Assembly (NCBI GenBank): GCA_045617525.1
Contig: JAZLIT010000250.1
Location: forward strand, 1-25,018
Reading direction: 5' to 3'
Source: JAZLIT01 sp045617525
Lineage (GTDB): Bacteria; Bacillota; Bacilli; Bacillales_A; Planococcaceae
DNA: 25,018 bases
Part shown: piece after piece, positions 7,191-14,111 of the stretch
Numbering within the stretch: position 1 is the first letter of the stretch
How the letters are laid out: each line of letters begins with the position of its first letter
The notes under the pieces: model-generated
Database searches by the model: none
What the model was told of the DNA's origin: nothing
The model's input: only the letters and a program-made list of their open reading frames with translations
Translations under genes and position numbers: made by a program

Positions 7191-8624
7191 ATGCAACCGA
7201 ACTGGATAAAAAAACGTGCGGAGCTTTCTTCCGATAAAATTGGCTTACGTTTTAAAGAACAGCAATTTACATTTAACGAATTATACATAGAAGCAATCAA
7301 TTATGCCCAAAAACTAGCATCTTTTGGCATCGTTAAGGGTGAGAGAGTAGCAATCCTTGCACCCTCAACCCCTGAATTATTATTTGTGATTTACGGCTGC
7401 ATGCATGCACAAATTGAAATGGTCTTTTTAAATTTACGCTTAACAGATGAAGAATTGGCTTATCAAATAGAGGATGCGGATGTGAAAGCCGTCTTAGTGC
7501 ATGATCTACATCTCAAAAAATTACCTATAGTAGAAGGAACTCTACTTTTTTCGCAATTAAAATGCGCACCAGAGTCCGTTCAGATTGAATTTAGCGAGAC
7601 TTGGGACGAGAATGCAACAACGTCGATTATGTATACATCTGGCACAACCGGTTTCCCGAAAGGTGTACGCCAAACACTAAAAAATCATGAAGCCAGTGCA
7701 GTTATGGCAGCACTGAATAGTGGCCTAAGTGAAACAGATACATGGCTTTGCACGGTGCCGATTTTTCATATTAGTGGGTTTTCAATGTTGATGAAATCAA
7801 TACTTTATGGGATAACGCTTCATTTAATGGAACGCTTTGATCGTGTGGAATGTGCAGCACTTATCGCAAAGGGTGAGGTCACACATATGTCGGTCGTTTC
7901 TCTAACCTTATCGGAAATTATTACGGAGCTAGAGGAGAACGAGTTTGCGGCTCATCAGAACTTCAAGCTTATGCTAGCTGGTGGAGGGCCGGTTCCAATC
8001 ACTTATTTACAACGAGCTGACGCATTAGGGTTAAATGTTGCACAAACCTATGGCATGACAGAAACAGCTTCGCAAGTAGCGACTTTAAATAGTGCAGATG
8101 CAATGCGCAAAATCGGTTCCTGTGGCAAGTCCTTATTTATGAATACAATTCGAATTGAGGGAGCAACAAAGGCTCTCGATGAAGGGGAAATCTGTATTCA
8201 AGGTCCAACGGTAACCCCAGGCTATATTGGAAGGCATGTAACACTTTCAACAGTGAATGACGGGTGGCTATACACAGGCGATATCGGAAAAATCGATGAG
8301 GAGGGCTATCTCTATATTGTGGATCGTCGTTCGGATTTAATTATTTCAGGCGGGGAAAATGTTTATCCAGCAGAAATCGAAAATGTTTTAGCAGCACATC
8401 CAAACATCGTAGAAGCAGGTGTGTGCGGGATTGAAGATGAAAGGTGGGGACAAGTTCCTGCTGCGTTTATTGTGGTAAATAAATCTACTTCTGAAAAGGA
8501 AATAAGAAAGTTCTGCGAAAAACATCTTGCTTCCTATAAAATCCCAAAGAAGGTATATTTCGTTGAAAAGTTACCGAGAAACGGTTCTAACAAACTCGTA
8601 AGAAGGAAATTGAAGGAAGAATAA
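7191..8624 (+). CDS. menE: o-Succinylbenzoate-CoA ligase (MenE)
   Basis: It activates o-succinylbenzoate with ATP and CoA to give the MenB substrate. The 477-residue acyl-adenylate-forming enzyme shows the P-loop YTSGTTGFPKG (148-158), AQTYGMTETASQ, the YTGDIG aspartate motif, the hinge region IVDRRSDLIISGGENVYPAEIE, and the C-terminal catalytic lysine in NGSNKL (K468). The start is ATG 7191, 9 bases after AGGAGG. In B. subtilis menC follows menE; here a terminator follows instead. Adjacency to menB supports MenE over other acyl-CoA ligases. Confidence 0.93.
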   Translation: MQPNWIKKRAELSSDKIGLRFKEQQFTFNELYIEAINYAQKLASFGIVKGERVAILAPSTPELLFVIYGCMHAQIEMVFLNLRLTDEELAYQIEDADVKAVLVHDLHLKKLPIVEGTLLFSQLKCAPESVQIEFSETWDENATTSIMYTSGTTGFPKGVRQTLKNHEASAVMAALNSGLSETDTWLCTVPIFHISGFSMLMKSILYGITLHLMERFDRVECAALIAKGEVTHMSVVSLTLSEIITELEENEFAAHQNFKLMLAGGGPVPITYLQRADALGLNVAQTYGMTETASQVATLNSADAMRKIGSCGKSLFMNTIRIEGATKALDEGEICIQGPTVTPGYIGRHVTLSTVNDGWLYTGDIGKIDEEGYLYIVDRRSDLIISGGENVYPAEIENVLAAHPNIVEAGVCGIEDERWGQVPAAFIVVNKSTSEKEIRKFCEKHLASYKIPKKVYFVEKLPRNGSNKLVRRKLKEE

Positions 8625-8642
8625 AACCAAGCAGTGAGTAAA

Positions 8643-8690
8643 AAAAATGCGATGTAGGTCATTTCAAAGGACCACTACATCGCATTTTTT
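8643..8690. terminator. Bidirectional terminator between menE and the zinc-binding lipoprotein gene
   Basis: ATGCGATGTAG (8647-8657) pairs with CTACATCGCAT (8675-8685), extended inside by GGTC/GACC. An A-run lies on the left and a T-run on the right, so it can stop both convergent transcripts. Confidence 0.88.
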
Positions 8691-8697
8691 ATTGTGA

Positions 8698-9699
8698 TTA
8701 ATTTAGTGCTTTTTGTAATACCTCAATATTCTTGCGCATTAATGTGAAATAGGTCTCGTTATTTTTAGCATCTTCCGGAGTTAATACACTTAAGTTATGC
8801 AAAATTAATGTCTTTGCGCCTACCTCTTTTTGGATTACTTGAGCTAAATTCGATGAGACATTCTGCTCAAAGAATATATAGTGAATATCCTCTTTTTTTG
8901 CTAAGTCGACAATCGCCATAAGCTCTTTTTGTGAGGGCTCACTTTGCGAATTAAGACCAGCTACTGGAACTTGATTGAATCCGTAATGACCAGCTAAATA
9001 GCCAAATGCTGCATGGGATACAAAGAATGTTTTTGATTTTGAGGCACTCGCCATTACTTCAAATTCAGCATGTAACTGTTGAAGCTCAGATACGAGTTCT
9101 TCATAGTTTGCAGTAAATAGTTGCTCTTGTTCTGGCATTGCGGCAACTAGCTCTTCTTTTATAACTGCAGCTAATTGCTGTGAAATAACGGGCGAAAGCC
9201 ATACATGTGCATCGTGCTCAGCCTCGTGATTTGAGTCTTCTTCGTGATTATGACCATCATCATTGTGACCATGATCATGATCATCTTCTAGTAAGGCTTC
9301 GGCGTGCGTATGCCCAGTAGAGATGTGTAAATCCTCTTCTGAAACATCACTTGCCACGGCAATCAGTTTCACATCTTCTTTAGCCAAAGTCGTTTCTGCT
9401 TTTTCAACAAAGCCTTCAAGACCTAATCCGATATAGAAAAATAAATCTGAATCTGCTAAGGCAATCATGTCTTTTTGCGTAGGTTCAAAAGTATGCTCAT
9501 TTGAACCGGGTGGGTAAACTGATTTTACTGAGACATGCTCAGCACCAATACGTTCTGTAAAGTATTGTAGTGGATAAACCGTTGTGTAAATCGAAAGCGT
9601 ATCATCATTTACTTCCTTGGTTGTTTTATTGTCACCGCTGCAGGCGGCTAATAGAAGTGTAAGTACGGTTAATAGGATGAAAGACAGTTGTTTTTTCAT
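8698..9699 (-). CDS. Zinc ABC transporter substrate-binding lipoprotein (ZnuA/AdcA-like)
   Basis: An extracytoplasmic metal-binding lipoprotein of the cluster-9 ZnuA family, 333 residues. A signal peptide ends in the lipobox LLAAC with lipidated C20. Likely metal ligands are H69 (GSNEHTFEP), H165 (DAHVWLSP), H229 (SHAAFGY) and E278 (FFEQN). A flexible His/Asp/Glu-rich loop (about 130-162) is typical of zinc rather than manganese members. The start at 9699 follows AAGGAGA. No permease or ATPase gene lies beside it, so it is an orphan binding protein that must use a transporter encoded elsewhere. The near-consensus Zur box upstream supports zinc and zinc-starvation induction. Confidence 0.9.
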   Translation of the reverse strand: MKKQLSFILLTVLTLLLAACSGDNKTTKEVNDDTLSIYTTVYPLQYFTERIGAEHVSVKSVYPPGSNEHTFEPTQKDMIALADSDLFFYIGLGLEGFVEKAETTLAKEDVKLIAVASDVSEEDLHISTGHTHAEALLEDDHDHGHNDDGHNHEEDSNHEAEHDAHVWLSPVISQQLAAVIKEELVAAMPEQEQLFTANYEELVSELQQLHAEFEVMASASKSKTFFVSHAAFGYLAGHYGFNQVPVAGLNSQSEPSQKELMAIVDLAKKEDIHYIFFEQNVSSNLAQVIQKEVGAKTLILHNLSVLTPEDAKNNETYFTLMRKNIEVLQKALN

Positions 9700-9711
9700 A
9701 GAGGTCTCCTT

Positions 9712-9732
9712 AAATAGTAATAATTACGATTT
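9712..9732. promoter_or_regulatory. Zur operator (zinc uptake repressor box)
   Basis: This 21-bp site matches the Bacillus Zur consensus AAATCGTAAT-N-ATTACGATTT at all but one position (A for C at the fifth base of the plus strand). It lies 12 bases upstream of the start of the zinc-binding lipoprotein gene, where bound Zur would block transcription. Confidence 0.85.
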
Positions 9733-9780
9733 GAATTTCAATATTTTCAATCATACATGAATCATAATAAAAAAACAATT

Positions 9781-9818
9781 AAAAAAGACCTTCGAAAATT
9801 ACTTTTTTTTCGAAGGCC
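9781..9818 (-). terminator. yidD terminator overlapping the end of the gene
   Basis: On the minus strand, GGCCTTCGAAAA (9818-9807) pairs with TTTTCGAAGGTC (9798-9787), followed by a T-run (9786-9781). The left arm encodes the last residues of YidD and the stop codon lies in the loop or at its edge, so coding sequence and terminator share bases. Confidence 0.82.
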
Positions 9819-10032
9819 ATTTTTCAGGTACTGGATCAAAACCTCCAGGATGGAAAGGGTGGCATTTTAAAATACGAGTTGTCGTTAATAATATTCCTTT
9901 GAATAAGCCATGCTTTTCAAATGCTTCCAAACCATAGCTTGAACAAGTTGGATGAAAGCGGCATGAAGGTGGCGTCATTGGAGAAATGTATTTACGGTAC
10001 ATTTTAATGAGCCAAATAAAAGGATAGCGCAT
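9799..10032 (-). CDS. yidD: Membrane protein insertion efficiency factor (YidD)
   Basis: A 77-residue member of the YidD family (UPF0161), a small membrane-associated protein that assists YidC-dependent insertion. The whole family signature is visible: an N-terminal amphipathic hydrophobic segment IWLIKMYRKYISP, then PPSCRFHPTCSSYGLEAF with its conserved cysteines, and LKCHPFHPGGFDPVP. AAAGGAG stands seven bases before the ATG at 10032. Unlike the usual rpmH-rnpA-yidD-yidC arrangement it is alone here, as in B. subtilis ytjA. It diverges from the gene at 10150. Confidence 0.93.
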   Translation of the reverse strand: MRYPFIWLIKMYRKYISPMTPPSCRFHPTCSSYGLEAFEKHGLFKGILLTTTRILKCHPFHPGGFDPVPEKWPSKKK

Positions 10033-10044
10033 AAGTAAGCTCCT

Positions 10045-10072
10045 TTGACTAGTGATTTACTTATTATATAAG
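10045..10072 (+). promoter_or_regulatory. Candidate promoter for the 10150-11746 group
   Basis: TTGACT (10045-10050) and TATAAG (10067-10072) are 16 bp apart. The -35 overlaps the yidD ribosome binding site on the other strand. Transcription would start near 10079. Confidence 0.5.
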
Positions 10073-10149
10073 AAAATGGTCGAAATGTGGTATGTGAAAG
10101 ACTTTTTGGTGAAACAATAACGTGTAGATATGGTACGAGGAGTGATGGA

Positions 10150-10458
10150 ATGGAACGTGCATCCTATTATGTTTCAATAACAGATAAAACAGTGAGTTTA
10201 GCAGGTTATAAGGATAATTCGGGGTTTGAGGTTTTGTTAACACCGAATGAATACGAAACCTTTATGAAGCTTTTTCAGCAAATAAATGAGCTGGAACCGC
10301 GTAATGCATTTCGTGCACATTTGCCATATATTCAATACCATGATGACCACTTAAATCATGATATTGATGAGCGATTGATGAAGCTGTACGCACTCATTCA
10401 CGAATATGGGGATGAACGCGGGAAGCGGTTTGTTGAGCAATTGCCGTATTTTAGTTGA
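10150..10458 (+). CDS. Small conserved-looking protein of unknown function
   Basis: I do not recognise this 102-residue protein. It is soluble and acidic, with no signal or membrane segment. It begins with a beta-rich part (ASYYVSITDKTVSLAGYKDNSGFEVLL) followed by helical segments, and ends with a His/Asp-rich stretch (YIQYHDDHLNHDIDERLMKLY) and an aromatic tail (LPYFS). I start it at ATG 10150 because GAGGAG (10137-10142) lies seven bases upstream; the in-frame GTG at 10087 would add 21 residues but has no ribosome binding site. It precedes the Nudix and YtmA-like genes, with 51 bases to the next start, so co-transcription is likely. Confidence 0.75.
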   Translation: MERASYYVSITDKTVSLAGYKDNSGFEVLLTPNEYETFMKLFQQINELEPRNAFRAHLPYIQYHDDHLNHDIDERLMKLYALIHEYGDERGKRFVEQLPYFS

Positions 10459-10509
10459 GAACAATTATGGTCTTCGTTACACTTAAGCAATAAGGAGTTG
10501 AGTGTAACG

Positions 10510-10971
10510 ATGTACCAGTTTATCGATGAATTTGGTTTGCAAGTCGAGTTACAGTTTACAGAAGGCCCATTTGAAATAGAGCCGAAGCATGTACTAGTTG
10601 TAGTTTATCGGGAGGATCAATTTCTATGTACGATTCATAAAAAACGGGGCATAGAATTTCCTGGAGGCAAGGTTGAGCTAGGAGAAACGTTAGAGCAAGC
10701 GGCCTATCGTGAGGTACTTGAAGAAACAGGTGTGCATATTTGGGATATTAAACTACTTGGGTATTATATCGTGCGCGATAGCCCAGCATTTTGTAAGGTT
10801 ATTTTTGTGGCGCAAGTGGGCCGAGAAGAAATTTTCAGCGAAGAGCTTGAAACGAGTGGTCGTGTTTGGTTGACGGAGAAGCAGCTATGGCAACAGCCCA
10901 ATTTAAGCTTTTATATGCGAGATGCAGGAATGAAAAGGATTGTACAGGAAGTGAAACGATATGAGCGTTAA
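10510..10971 (+). CDS. ytkD: Nudix hydrolase, YtkD-like nucleoside triphosphatase
   Basis: A 153-residue Nudix protein with a complete box: GKVELGETLEQAAYREVLEETGV fits G-x5-E-x7-REU-x-EE-x-G-U. YtkD of B. subtilis, of similar length and neighbourhood, is described as a (d)NTP/8-oxo-dGTP hydrolase and RNA pyrophosphohydrolase-type enzyme, and that role is inferred here. ATG 10510 is preceded by AAGGAG (10492-10497) at a slightly long spacing of 12. An in-frame TTG at 10498 touches the ribosome binding site and is unlikely to be used. The 3' end overlaps the next gene by 11 bases. Confidence 0.85.
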   Translation: MYQFIDEFGLQVELQFTEGPFEIEPKHVLVVVYREDQFLCTIHKKRGIEFPGGKVELGETLEQAAYREVLEETGVHIWDIKLLGYYIVRDSPAFCKVIFVAQVGREEIFSEELETSGRVWLTEKQLWQQPNLSFYMRDAGMKRIVQEVKRYER

Positions 10972-11746
10972 TGGCCAAATTTTTTCGAAACGAAAATACC
11001 CATCTCCTAATACGCAAGTCGATTTATATGAAATAACTTATTGGTCAGAAGGACTCCGTGTAAAGGGGTTACTTGGAATACCGAAATTTGCTGGAAATTT
11101 TGATGCTTTATTGTACTTACGAGGCGGTTTGCAATCAATAGGAATGGTGCGAGCAGCACGGATTGCTCAATTTGCAATGCAAGGTTTTATTGTATTTGCC
11201 CCGTATTATCGCGGCAATCGTGGCGGAGAAGGGCGTGATGAATTTGGTGGAGCAGATCGCTTTGATGCAGTTAATGCTGTAGACGTACTAAAAAAATTTA
11301 CACAAAAGCCAACTGTACATGTTTACGGTTTTTCGAGAGGTGGCATGATGGCGCTATGGACGGCCATATTGCGAGATGATATTGCATCTATTGTAACATG
11401 GGCAGGTGTCTCTGATGCTATGTTAACCTATTCAGACCGGGTAGATATGAGACGTGCTCTAAAACGTATTGTTGGTGGATCGCCAGCAAAAGTACCTGAG
11501 CTTTATCATATCCGCACACCATTATTTACTGCACAGGCAATTCAAGCACCTGTACTTATTATTCATGGTGAGAATGATCAGCATGTTAGCATTCAACATG
11601 CCTATAAACTTGAGGCTTGTCTTCAATCGTTGGGGAAACCTGTCGAAACGAAGTACGAAAAAAATGCAAAGCATCATTATGAACCGCTACCAAATCGCAT
11701 TATGGTTCGTAGACTTTGCGAATGGATGAAGCTGCAACTTTATTGA
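10961..11746 (+). CDS. ytmA: Alpha/beta hydrolase of the prolyl-oligopeptidase type (YtmA-like)
   Basis: A 261-residue cytosolic serine hydrolase resembling B. subtilis YtmA. The triad is visible: S125 in YGFSRGGMM, D206 in HGENDQHVS and H238 or H239 in AKHHYEP. GGLQS near 55-59 forms the oxyanion side and PYYRGNRGGEG (81-91) is characteristic of the peptidase S9/dienelactone-hydrolase branch. The ATG lies inside the end of the Nudix gene (11-base overlap) with a modest GGAAG ribosome site, which suggests translational coupling. The substrate is unknown; an acylaminoacyl- or dipeptidyl-peptidase activity is only suggested by fold. Confidence 0.8.
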   Translation: MSVNGQIFSKRKYPSPNTQVDLYEITYWSEGLRVKGLLGIPKFAGNFDALLYLRGGLQSIGMVRAARIAQFAMQGFIVFAPYYRGNRGGEGRDEFGGADRFDAVNAVDVLKKFTQKPTVHVYGFSRGGMMALWTAILRDDIASIVTWAGVSDAMLTYSDRVDMRRALKRIVGGSPAKVPELYHIRTPLFTAQAIQAPVLIIHGENDQHVSIQHAYKLEACLQSLGKPVETKYEKNAKHHYEPLPNRIMVRRLCEWMKLQLY

Positions 11747-11751
11747 AATAA

Positions 11752-11792
11752 AACAAAAAATAACCCGGCAGGTATAGTACCTGCCGGGTTAT
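11752..11792 (-). terminator. pckA terminator, possibly shared with the YtmA-like gene
   Basis: A 15-bp perfect stem (11760-11774 with 11778-11792) encloses a 3-base loop, with arms ATAACCCGGCAGGTA and its complement. The T-rich tail is on the minus strand (complement of the A-run at 11751-11759), so it terminates pckA. The plus-strand tail is not T-rich, but the stem may also trim the ytmA transcript. Confidence 0.85.
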
Positions 11793-11859
11793 CTGTATAT
11801 GATATAAGTTTTTTATAAAAAACGTTATGTCGTAGTTATAAAACCATTATAACACAGGA

Positions 11860-13446
11860 TTATACTAAAGGTCCGCCTTTTTTAGAAATCTCAGCAGAAA
11901 TATTACCAAATTTCTCGAAATTCTTGTTGAATCGTTGTGCAAGCTCAGCTGCTTTAATATCATAAGCTTCTTTATTTGCCCAAGCATCACGAGGATTTAA
12001 TAATTCAGTTGGAACGCCTTCGATTGCAACAGGGATGTTTAAGCCGAACACGCTATCTTGAACTGTTTCTACATCGTTTAATTTACCTTCGATTGCAGCA
12101 CGGACCATTGCACGTGTATAAGATAATTTCATACGAGATCCAACACCATATTCGCCACCAGACCAACCAGTGTTTACTAGGAATACCTGTGAACCATACT
12201 CATCGATTTTCTTCCCTAATTGCTCCGCATAAACTTGAGCCGGAAGTGGTAAGAATGGTGAACCGAAGCATGTTGAGAATACTGGTTCAGGTTCAGTAAC
12301 GCCGCGTTCAGTACCTGCTAATTTCGAAGTGAAACCACTTAAGAAGTGATACATCGCTTGTTCTTTTGTTAGCTTAGAAACTGGAGGGAGTACGCCAAAT
12401 GCATCCGCAGTTAAGAATATAATTGTTTTTGGGTGACCTGCTAAAGATGGTGATACGATGTTATCGATATAGTCGATTGGATACGCTACACGTGTATTTT
12501 CAGTAAGTGAACCATCGTCGTAATCACATACGCGTGTTTCTGGATCAACCACTACATTTTCTAATACTGAACCGAATTTAATTGCGCCATAAATTTCAGG
12601 CTCGTTTTCAGCACGTAAATTAATTGTTTTTGCATAACATCCGCCTTCGATGTTGAATACACCGTTGTCAGACCAACCGTGCTCATCGTCACCGATTAGC
12701 TTACGGTCAGCGTCTGCTGATAAAGTTGTTTTACCTGTACCAGATAAACCGAAGAATAACGCTACGTCGCCTTCTTCGCCTACGTTAGCTGAACAGTGCA
12801 TTGGGAAAATCCCTTGTTCTGGTAATAGGTAATTCATAATACCGAAAATTGATTTCTTCATTTCACCAGCATACTCAGTACCACCGATTAAGATAATTTT
12901 CTTTTCCATAGATGTAATGATGAATGTTTCAGATGAGGTACCATCAACAGAAGGATCTGCTTTAAAACCTGGGGCTGAAACAACTGTAAATTCAGATGTA
13001 TGCACTGCTAATTCTTCAGTAGTTGGACGGATAAATAGTTGGTGACAAAATAGATTATGCCAAGCGTATTCATTTACAACTTTAATTGAGAGTTGAGAAT
13101 CCTTTTCTGCGCCAGCAAATCCGTTAAATACGAATAATTCGTCTTTTTGTTTTAAGTAGTTAATTACTTTTATATATAAATTATCGAATACTTCAGAAGA
13201 GATAGGTAGGTTAACTTTACCCCAATCGATTTTATCCTTCGATCCATCTTCTTCAACCATGTATTTATCTTTAGGAGAACGTCCAGTATATTTACCAGTT
13301 TCAGCGCGTAATGCACCATCAACCGTTAAAGTAGCTTCTCCGCGTGATGTTGCTTTTTCTACTAATTGTGGCACTGAGAGTTGAGTTTGAATGTTTGAAC
13401 CGCTTAATAGTTCCTTCAGCTCGTTAGCAATTTCTACTGACTTCAT
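11860..13446 (-). CDS. pckA: Phosphoenolpyruvate carboxykinase (ATP)
   Basis: It converts oxaloacetate and ATP to PEP, CO2 and ADP, the first committed step of gluconeogenesis. The 528 residues match the bacterial ATP-type family. Visible motifs are TGRSPKDKY (54-62), the kinase-1a P-loop GLSGTGKTT (233-241), the metal-binding IGDDEHGWSD (251-260), and EGGCYAK. The start at 13446 follows AAAGGATGG by about 10 bases. It diverges from metK, as in B. subtilis. A palindrome covering its -35 suggests tight repression, reminiscent of the glucose-dependent control (CcpN) of B. subtilis pckA, although I cannot say that the regulator is the same. Confidence 0.96.
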   Translation of the reverse strand: MKSVEIANELKELLSGSNIQTQLSVPQLVEKATSRGEATLTVDGALRAETGKYTGRSPKDKYMVEEDGSKDKIDWGKVNLPISSEVFDNLYIKVINYLKQKDELFVFNGFAGAEKDSQLSIKVVNEYAWHNLFCHQLFIRPTTEELAVHTSEFTVVSAPGFKADPSVDGTSSETFIITSMEKKIILIGGTEYAGEMKKSIFGIMNYLLPEQGIFPMHCSANVGEEGDVALFFGLSGTGKTTLSADADRKLIGDDEHGWSDNGVFNIEGGCYAKTINLRAENEPEIYGAIKFGSVLENVVVDPETRVCDYDDGSLTENTRVAYPIDYIDNIVSPSLAGHPKTIIFLTADAFGVLPPVSKLTKEQAMYHFLSGFTSKLAGTERGVTEPEPVFSTCFGSPFLPLPAQVYAEQLGKKIDEYGSQVFLVNTGWSGGEYGVGSRMKLSYTRAMVRAAIEGKLNDVETVQDSVFGLNIPVAIEGVPTELLNPRDAWANKEAYDIKAAELAQRFNKNFEKFGNISAEISKKGGPLV

Positions 13447-13513
13447 AGATTAAATACCATCCTTTTTATTTAATGCTTGCCGTGTGCAAGAATTTTTATT
13501 TTTAATTAAAATT

Positions 13514-13541
13514 AGTATAACACATTGGCCGAATTAGTCTA
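13514..13541 (-). promoter_or_regulatory. Candidate pckA promoter
   Basis: On the minus strand, -35 TAGACT (13541-13536) and -10 TATACT (13519-13514) are 16 bp apart. Transcription would begin near 13507, leaving a leader of about 60 bases. Confidence 0.55.
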
Positions 13542-13552
13542 TACTAATTCGG
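13529..13552. promoter_or_regulatory. Perfect palindromic operator over the pckA -35
   Basis: The arms CCGAATTAGT (13529-13538) and ACTAATTCGG (13543-13552) are exact inverses with a 4-base centre. The site overlaps the pckA -35 hexamer, the place for a repressor. There is no T-run beside it, so it is not a terminator. The regulator is unknown. Confidence 0.6.
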
Positions 13553-13700
13553 GATAAAAATTGTGAACATTATAAGAAGTGAAAAACTAGGATAATTTCT
13601 GTTTTTTTAAATATATAGGGGGAAAATTATTGGTAGAAATGTTATTGTGAATCATTTACGGTGAAAATACAATAGCGAATCTGTACTATCTACTTAAATA

Positions 13701-13729
13701 TTGACATTTCTAAAGTAATTCAGTAACAT
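13701..13729 (+). promoter_or_regulatory. metK promoter
   Basis: A consensus -35 TTGACA (13701-13706), a 17-bp spacer and -10 TAACAT (13724-13729) place the start near 13736, about 10 bases before the first helix of the SAM riboswitch. Confidence 0.8.
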
Positions 13730-13745
13730 TAATAAATGAACGGAT

Positions 13746-13947
13746 ACTCTTATCCCGAGCTGGTGGAGGGTCAGGCCCTATGAAACCCGGCAACCTGCAT
13801 GATTGATTTCACGACATGCGTTGGTGCCAACCTGATGCAAGGATTTATTTCCTTGAACGATAAGAGTGAAAGGTAACGAAAACAGCAACCCTTTCCTCAG
13901 TGTGCATATTTAGTGCGCATATATGAGCGGAAGGTTTTTTTATTTTA
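13746..13947 (+). ncRNA. SAM-I (S-box) riboswitch with terminator platform
   Basis: The aptamer spans 13746-13867: P1 is ACTCTTATC (13746-13754) with GATAAGAGT (13859-13867), and the conserved internal sequences GAGCTGGTGGAGGG, GGCCC-TATGAAACCCGGCAAC and TTGGTGCCAA-CCTG are all present. The expression platform follows. A terminator stem from AACCCTTTCC (13887) to GGAAGGTT (about 13934) ends in a T-run. GAAAGG just after P1 can instead pair with CCTTTC of the terminator as antiterminator. High SAM should therefore stop transcription before metK. Confidence 0.95.
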
Positions 13948-14097
13948 TACGTTAGGAGTAACTTCCTTATTAATACCTTTCGAAATACTCGTGTTAAAAA
14001 GCAGAAAAGGCTTCTGAGTAAATGTACCATGCATTTGCTTAACATGGGCGTAATGAGTACCGTCAAAAATTCGCAAGAGTACTTGCAAGGTTAACTT
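13948..14097 (+). other. Long metK leader after the riboswitch terminator
   Basis: About 150 bases separate the S-box terminator from the metK ribosome binding site. I see no gene, only small inverted repeats (for example CAGAA/TTCTG around 14002-14016 and two CATG copies near 14028 and 14043). Most S-box leaders end close to the gene, so this spacer is longer than needed. It holds no second riboswitch that I recognise. Confidence 0.35.
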
Positions 14098-14111
14098 AGG
14101 AGGAAATACAA

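Noticed and set aside
10087..10149. GTG extension of the small unknown gene
   Set aside because: There is no ribosome binding site before 10087, whereas GAGGAG sits at the right distance from ATG 10150.
11760..11792. Perfect hairpin as a transposon end or REP element
   Set aside because: Its T-rich tail on the minus strand directly downstream of pckA explains it as a terminator. No mirror copy or target duplication is seen.
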